Below, in pieces: positions 58,586-64,000 of a stretch of 64,000 bases of DNA (position 1 is the stretch's first letter; each line of letters opens with the position of its first letter). The stretch is from Tilletiaria anomala UBC 951 (taxonomy: Eukaryota; Basidiomycota; Exobasidiomycetes; Georgefischeriales; Tilletiariaceae): the NCBI RefSeq assembly GCF_000711695.1, contig NW_013546989.1:1-64000 (forward strand), in the 5' to 3' direction. The translations under genes were made by a program, and so were the position numbers. The notes under the pieces are model-generated. The model worked only from the letters and a program-made list of their open reading frames with translations, did no database searches and had not been told where the DNA came from.

Positions 58586-58982
58586 ATCCACTGGCGAACT
58601 TTCGCCATTGATATAATGAATTCTCTCTGTTACTCTCTACACGGCATTCATTCCTCCCCATATCCCGCGGACATCAACCCTCATCGCCAGATTTGCCTCT
58701 TCGCGGCGTTAAACAAGTTGACCATTGGAGGGGTTCCGGATTCCGCGTTGTGCGTTCTTGCCACCAGTGGACGCCGCTTGGTGATTGTGTATTGAGGACG
58801 TGGAACAACACAATGCACCACATTAGGCCACTAGGCGTATTGGACACGATTACAGCTCATCGTGCCGTGTATGTACATCGGATCATTATTGCGCGATCGC
58901 TTGTCAGAGCACGCTTCCCGTTCCAACGTCAGAAGCGCAGCAGCCTTCCCTGCATTTTCCCTGCCCGACCGGACCACCCAGA
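58586..58982. other. Upstream region of SEC53
   Basis: 397 bases between the 5' end of the tRNA and the SEC53 ATG. ATATAATGAATTC at 58611-58623 is TATA-like. No coding region supported. Confidence 0.4.
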
Positions 58983-60233
58983 ATGAGCACCATCTCCAAA
59001 GACGCATCGCAGCTGACGGCGCTCGTTGCTGCCCTGTCCGCGAACGCACGACCCATTGCGCAGCGCAAGCATCCCCGAACACTGTGCCTCTTCGACGTAG
59101 ACGACACACTGACGCCTGCACGCCAACAAGCCTCGCTGGAGGTGCTGAGCTTGCTCGTCGAGCTCAAATGCGAACACTGCGCCGTTGGCTTCGTAGGCGG
59201 CAGCGATCTCGGGAAAATCACAGAGCAGTTAGAGGTGCCTGGTGGACCGGAGGGTGAGCGTCGCGGACAGAAAGCGCCATTGGGGCTCGTTCGGATGCTG
59301 ATCAGTGCACTGCGAATTTCTCCGCTCTCCCCCTCCCTTGTGGCTGCGTAGTACGGAGTCTGTTTGACTATGGCTTCGCCGAAAACGGACTCACTGCATT
59401 CGCCCACGGTAAAGATCTACCGCCTCAAAGTTTCATCCGCTGGATCGGAGAAGACAAGTATCAGAAACTGGCCAAATTCTGCCTGAGATACATCTCAGAG
59501 CTCGATATCCCCATCATGAGGTCAGGGTTTTCCTTGGTTTTCGATGGGCAGTGCTTACCATTGTGGCTGACCGTGCGCCTTCACTTTGCACCTTGCAGAG
59601 GAACCTTCATCGAGTTCCGAAATGGAATGATCAACGTCAGCCCAATCGGGCGTAATGCCACGTGAGCGAATGAACCCGAGGAGAGCGCGCATCGTTCATC
59701 TGATCGCAAGCTAACCAAAACGCTATTACGCCCATCATATGGGTCCAGCATCGCCGAGCGCCATGCATTCCAGGAGTACGACAAGCAAGCGGGTGTGCGG
59801 AGCAAATTTGTTACCGCGCTCCAGCGCGAATTTGGAGACTGGGGGTTGCGCTTCAGCGTCGGCGGGCAGATCAGCTTTGACGTTTTCCCGCAAGGCTGGG
59901 ACAAGACGTATGCTCTGCGCCGCTTAACGGAAGAGACGCAGGCCAAAGGAGCGAACGCGGCTGCTTCGGCAGGGAAGGCGAGCGTGGACGACAGCGTGCC
60001 TGGCTGGGACGAAGTGCATTTCTTTGGCGACAAGGCGTTCGAGGTGAGCAGCGCTGCTCACGGGCGATGAGCAGCTTTCCATGCGCATACATTTTGCTGA
60101 TCGCTCCCTCGCTCACGCTCGCACGCAGGGTGGGAACGACTTTGAGATCTACTCGGACAAGCGGACGATTGGACACCGCGTAACCAGCCCTGTAGACACG
60201 ATGCGACAGGTGAAGGAGATCTTTAGCTTATGA
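58983..60233 (+). CDS. SEC53: Phosphomannomutase
   Basis: Converts mannose-6-phosphate to mannose-1-phosphate for GDP-mannose, needed for N-glycans, O-mannosylation and GPI anchors; cytosolic HAD-fold enzyme. Exons: 58983-59253, 59352-59520, 59599-59661, 59749-60043, 60129-60233, giving 300 residues with consistent phases. Seen: [14 protein letters not shown] with the nucleophile/acid Asp pair, [75 protein letters not shown] and [10 protein letters not shown]. Between the cap and HFFGDK it carries about 20 extra Ala/Gly/Lys-rich residues ([19 protein letters not shown]) not found in the compact family core. The N-terminus has a short extension. The ATG at 58983 is first in frame. Confidence 0.96.
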
Positions 60234-60596
60234 TAAGGGAACAGACACCTTCGTACACACAACCACGCTCTGGCGCGCCCATCCTTTGCAAGTGATTTTA
60301 GAAACTGGCATCGGGAGCACATATACACCCCGCGGAGCTCGGAAGAAATCTGATCGTGCGGCCCTGCTGGACACGGCGGCATGTAGAGATGAATGCTGGA
60401 TATACAGTGAGAAGAACAAGTGGATGCGGATCCTGTGCATGTATTCTATTATGGTGAAACTGCTTGCAGATAAATCAAACCGCTGGCCTTTGCCCGTCCA
60501 GGAGTAGGCGACGGGCGGATCCGGCTGGGAGATGCGAGTGAGCAATATAAGCTGGTGGGTAGCGAGGGCGGACGCGGGCGCCTCTGCGTCTTTGCA
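60234..60596. other. Convergent 3' spacer
   Basis: 363 bases between the stops of SEC53 and the hydrolase gene. Nothing else supported. Confidence 0.45.
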
Positions 60597-62140
60597 TCAA
60601 GGAGCGGGGCTGTTGTCGAGTTTGTCCCGATCCTCAAAGAGGAAGTTGGATCCGAGCTCAGACCCGTACACCTCCTTGACTTGGTGCCCGGCGCCGCTGA
60701 CGAGCGCAAACTTGTGCGCAACTTTTGTGCCCTTGAAGGGCGACGCGGCGCGCTCGGTGCTGGCGCTAATGTTGCGCGAATGCGCACTGCGCTGCGCCGT
60801 GTCCTTGTCGAGCGCGGGGAAGTCGCCGAAGAAGTGCGCGACCTCGGCGTTGGCGCGTGAGTCGCCGAGTAGGTTGATGTACTTCCAGTACGCCTGGTTG
60901 CGCTTGGTGCGCTCCGGCCCGCCAAGAGCCTGCGCCATGCAGGATTGGTCGCCGTTCCTATGGGATCAACCAGCGACATTTTGGAGGAGGAGAGGAATAT
61001 GAGTGGCACTGCTGGTATGGAAAGGCGACGAGGAAAGCAGGCAGAACTCACGGCTTGACGTCGTCCTCGCCCACAACGTAGCGGACGTCTCGCTTGGCAT
61101 AGCGCTTGAACAGCTTGACCGGAGAGCCACCCTCGGGGAGTGGGTAGGTGCGACTGAGGCTGTAGTCGCGCAGTGCGTAGCGCCACGAGTTCCAGCCTTT
61201 GCACGATTCGCGGTCAAAGGGCACTGGGCGGTCTTGTGTAAAGTAGACGTGGGACGACGGGTCACTGATCACCATACGCAGCGAGATGCCCGCCTTGTCC
61301 GCCGGCTGCGTGTGGCCGACGACCGCGTAGCGCGCGAGCAGCTGACCACCGGCGCCGTGCCCAGCAAGTGTGATGTACCTTGGTCAGGGCGTTGCGGTAA
61401 AGCAACCACAACAGTCAGCAAGAGGATGTACGAGGAACACAAGAACAGGCGCCCGTCCCCCGCGCTCACTTCATCTTGGGAAATTTTTTGCGATCGCTGA
61501 ACAGCTCGACAAAGTAATCGAGTACGGTGAAAGAGCTGATCGTCGCGCCGAGCGGGTGGGAACTGGCGTCGCCGGTCTGCCAGCCGTTGGAGTTGCCCCA
61601 CGCGAGCGAGCTGTCGTTGTATGCTTGGGCGTCGTGGATGGAGAAGAAGAGCGGCGCGACACGGACGGTGTTGGAACGCGCGCTGCCGATGCCGACATGG
61701 TCGCTCCAGATCTTGTTGAACACGCTCCAGTAGTGGCCCGCGTTGCGCCGCTTGCCGTGCACGACGATCAGCGCCGCCTCGGCGTCCGCCTCGGCATGCG
61801 GCGTCTTGCTGTACCATGTGAAGACATCGCCGCCGCGAAGGCTGTGCGGCGACGTGACATGGAAGTTGCGCGCGTATGCGCCTGCGGGACGGTCGCCGAC
61901 GGTGGTGAGGTCCTTGGACTTGTGCTTCTTCTGCGACAGGGCAGCGGGTAGCGGCAGGGGCAGAAAGGCGGCCGATGCGTCGTTGCGCTCGCGCGTGCCT
62001 CCCAGCAGCGGGTGCCGCCGTGACGGCCGCAGAAAAGCCCGGTCGGACCTCCTCGAGAGCGAGGCGAGGGCGAGCGATGCAATGTAGGCAACGACGACGA
62101 GCGCAGCGAGACTCGCTCGCAAACAGCGAACGGCGGGCAT
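60597..62140 (-). CDS. Secreted/membrane alpha/beta-hydrolase-like, serine lost
   Basis: Exons: 61470-62140, 61052-61378, 60597-60957; introns 61379-61469 and 60958-61051. Phases agree for 452 residues. An N-terminal hydrophobic helix (LRASLAALVVVAYIASLALA) acts as signal or anchor. The fold follows: AALIVVHGKRRNAGHYWSVF (oxyanion strand with HG), RVAPLFFSI, then the nucleophile elbow YITLAGHGAGGQLLARYAV, SLRMVISDPSSHVY, CKGWNSWRYALRDYSLS, DVRYVVGEDD, SCMAQALGGPERTKRNQAYW, and VSGAGHQVKEVYGSELG with the probable catalytic His. In relatives that I recall the elbow reads GHSAGGQ; here the serine codon is GGC (Gly, 61354-61356). All other landmarks are kept. Either the enzyme is inactive or a neighbouring residue acts. 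The start is the ATG at 62140 before the hydrophobic helix. Confidence 0.88.
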
Positions 62141-62909
62141 GGTCGTCCCGAGTCGAATGAGAGGAAGCTCCTTCTCGCTCTCGAGGCTGATCAGCGTACG
62201 CTGGCGCCTGTTCGACGAGAGAGCCAGCCGTGACCGAGGTTGCGAAAGGTGTCCATGGGACGAGCAAGTGGTCAGGTAGTAAACGTTTCAGGGGCGATCC
62301 AGTATGGATATCTCGAGATACAATCCGAGAGGTGTGTCTCATCACAAACGAGCGATGTAGGATGACGACGAGGCAAATCAGCGCCAATTCCCCCCGGATC
62401 TTCCATTCCAACCAGAATCTTGGCAAACGCCCGCACACCACTCGACTGCTGCTGCCCCCGGCCACGGGCTCTGGCACGGGCCGAAATTTGGCACTGTGAA
62501 AGTGCCGCCATCCCGTGGCGATCGAACAGATTCCTCTGGAATCTGAGCAAGCCACATCCAACATCACCCTCCCCCCGCACCCACACACAGTCGGCCCAGG
62601 CAAGATAGACGAACAGGCAGTCACGTTGATCGACACTCACCCGCATACTGGCCTATGGTCCAGACCGAGTGCTGGCTGGCAGAAAGCTGTATGTGCCCCA
62701 ACAACGAGGTTGTGGAGACCAGAAAAGCACTCTGGGGCACACAGCGCAATAGATAGGAAGCCGCGGTGCCCTTGCACTGCTTTGAACGAAAAGAGGCAGA
62801 GGCAGAGAAGGTGGCTGTGAGACGTGTGAAGCAGCGAACAGCGCAGAACATGAATATGTCATCATCAAGCCTTTGGCCAGAGAGACAGGCGATTGACGGC
62901 GAAAACAGA
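62141..62909. other. Spacer upstream of the hydrolase gene
   Basis: About 770 bases with the hydrolase promoter/leader and the 3' region of the next minus gene. No supported coding region. Confidence 0.45.
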
Positions 62910-63585
62910 TTAGCCGCCTTGCTTAACAGCCTTGCCCTTCTCGACGTTGTCCGCATCCCTCACCAACTTGCCCACGGTAATCTTCGCCGATCCCTCGACC
63001 TTTGCTTTCAAAGTCGCTCCAGCGTCGCTCGCCGCGGCTACCTGGCCCGCGGCCGCGTCTCCGTCTGGATGCAGTGGCTGCTTCGCGCCGCCGCCGCTAT
63101 CGCGAGGAGTCAAAATAAGCAGCAGGTCATTGTGGTAGTCCTCTGAGACGTTGATCCGGCGATCGGCGCGTCCTGCAGGCTGGCACTGCGCTACACATCG
63201 CTACCCTGCCCCGAGAGCGTCGTGCCGTAGCCTGTGTGTGTGGGGATCGTGTGCTCCGTCCGGATCTCCTGCGGCGACTTGTTCAGGCGCCATTTGTCCG
63301 CCGCTGTGATGATGTCGGTCAGCGTGATAGTGCGCTCGCACCCGAGAGGCGAGGCACCTCACTCATGACCGGCATCCCGACTCTGCTGTTACTGGCGTGC
63401 CCACAAATCACCACTTTATTGCCGCTCGATTCTGTTCTCGCCATCCGACGGCGCAGGCGCCACGGTGTCACTGGCAGCATTCTCGCCCGCAGCCTTCCCA
63501 CAATTGCTCCCCCATCACCACCATCGATCAAGAGCGCGCTCGCATTACTGAGCATCTGGCCCACGCCGAGGTCCGGCGCATGCAC
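62910..63585 (-). CDS. Unidentified gene, N-terminus not resolved
   Basis: The C-terminal exon 62910-63172 reads in frame through INVSEDYHNDLLLILTPRD to the charged end DADNVEKGKAVKQGG. It joins by a 32-nt intron (63173-63204) to exon 63205-63303 (ADKWRLNKSPQEIRTEHTIP, then THTGYGTTL), and by a 59-nt intron (63304-63362) to an exon in which VGMPVM precedes the donor. All junctions are GT-AG and phases match. Farther upstream the frame is open to about 63585 but low in recognisable signal (MLSNASALLIDGGDGGAIVG). I do not recognise the family. The last 60 residues are Ala/Gly/Lys-rich. The start may lie near a Met at 63558 or in an exon beyond 63600. Confidence 0.5.
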
Positions 63586-64000
63586 TTAGGCGCGCTGCCC
63601 TGCTTTGGACGCAATTCCGAGAACTGGCTCACCGTCGACTGTGCTTGCTCCAGCATCCCTTATGCACCACCACCCGCGCAGCCTTCCTTGCCGCTGCCCT
63701 GAGCTGCTGCGCTCTCCGACTTGACCATACTGCTGTTGTTTGATGGTTGAAGATAAAAGTTTGCTCTGTTGTATCTACTCTTTGAGATGGACAGTGTCAA
63801 ATCGAGCTACATACGTGAAATCACCGGCAGATATGTGAGAGACGGGAGGGAAAGTGGAGGAGACGGGTTGAAAAGCAAGACAGCCACTGCGAGTGTAAAT
63901 GTAGCAGATTGGGTCCTTTTGAATACTTTATAGACGCCTCTCATGATTCTATGCCCATCGGTGTCATTTTGCGGCTGTTCTCGAGGAGTCATCATATGCA
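63586..64000. other. Right edge of the window
   Basis: 415 bases that may contain the first exon or promoter of the unidentified gene. Short open frames here show no motif. Confidence 0.35.

Overview
This window looks like a gene-dense piece of a basidiomycete nuclear chromosome. Genes are split by many short spliceosomal introns (mostly 57-100 nt, a few about 33 nt), intergenic gaps are small, and genes lie on both strands with no operons. The protein set is fungal: Kex1, Noc3, Csc1/OSCA channel, Rgd1-type F-BAR RhoGAP, GPI-anchored chitin deacetylase, glycogenin and Sec53. A seven-helix protein of the DUF6533 type and the intron pattern point to Basidiomycota; Ustilaginomycotina is my best guess, by inference only. 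Exon borders below were placed by hand from splice sites, reading phase and family motifs. In every fully modelled gene the exon phases add up.

Layout. 1-5889 holds no gene I can support. 5890-8131 (+) is KEX1, ending 8 bases from the stop of a convergent beta-propeller-like gene (8140-10832, -). 11459-13342 (+) is a Mup-type amino-acid permease, convergent with glutathione reductase (13468-15471, -). 16225-18198 (-) is a serine-rich disordered protein. 20121-23427 (-) is NOC3. 24557-26302 (+) is a GPI-anchored chitin deacetylase, followed by a decayed tandem copy (27436-29179). 29773-33278 (+) is an RGD1-like F-BAR/RhoGAP. 33563-34127 (-) is LC8 dynein light chain and 34948-35928 (-) is VPS24. 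36450-37187 (+) is a PPIL1-like cyclophilin, convergent with a zinc-finger protein (37277-39466, -). 39899-41722 (+) is a Sos7-like kinetochore coiled-coil/RWD protein. 42117-45003 (-) is a CSC1/OSCA channel. 47011-49952 (-) is a nine-exon seven-helix protein with a 550-residue tail. 50169-51038 (-) is GPI12 and 51518-54141 (+) is COG1. 54359-57689 (-) is a very long glycogenin. 58482-58585 (-) is an intron-bearing tRNA-Gln(UUG). 58983-60233 (+) is SEC53. 60597-62140 (-) is a secreted alpha/beta hydrolase whose expected nucleophile serine is glycine. 62910 to about 63585 (-) is an unidentified gene.

Common threads. Several genes serve the secretory pathway and cell surface: Kex1, Cog1, Gpi12, Sec53, chitin deacetylase, Csc1 and the hydrolase. 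Sec53 makes the mannose-1-phosphate needed for glycosylation and GPI anchors, Gpi12 performs the second GPI step, and the chitin deacetylase is itself GPI-anchored. This is normal eukaryotic scatter, not a cluster. No CRISPR array, rRNA, intact transposon or clear biosynthetic cluster was seen. The most unusual items are the microexons in KEX1 and the seven-helix gene, the serine-less hydrolase, the decaying chitin deacetylase copy and the glutathione reductase leader.
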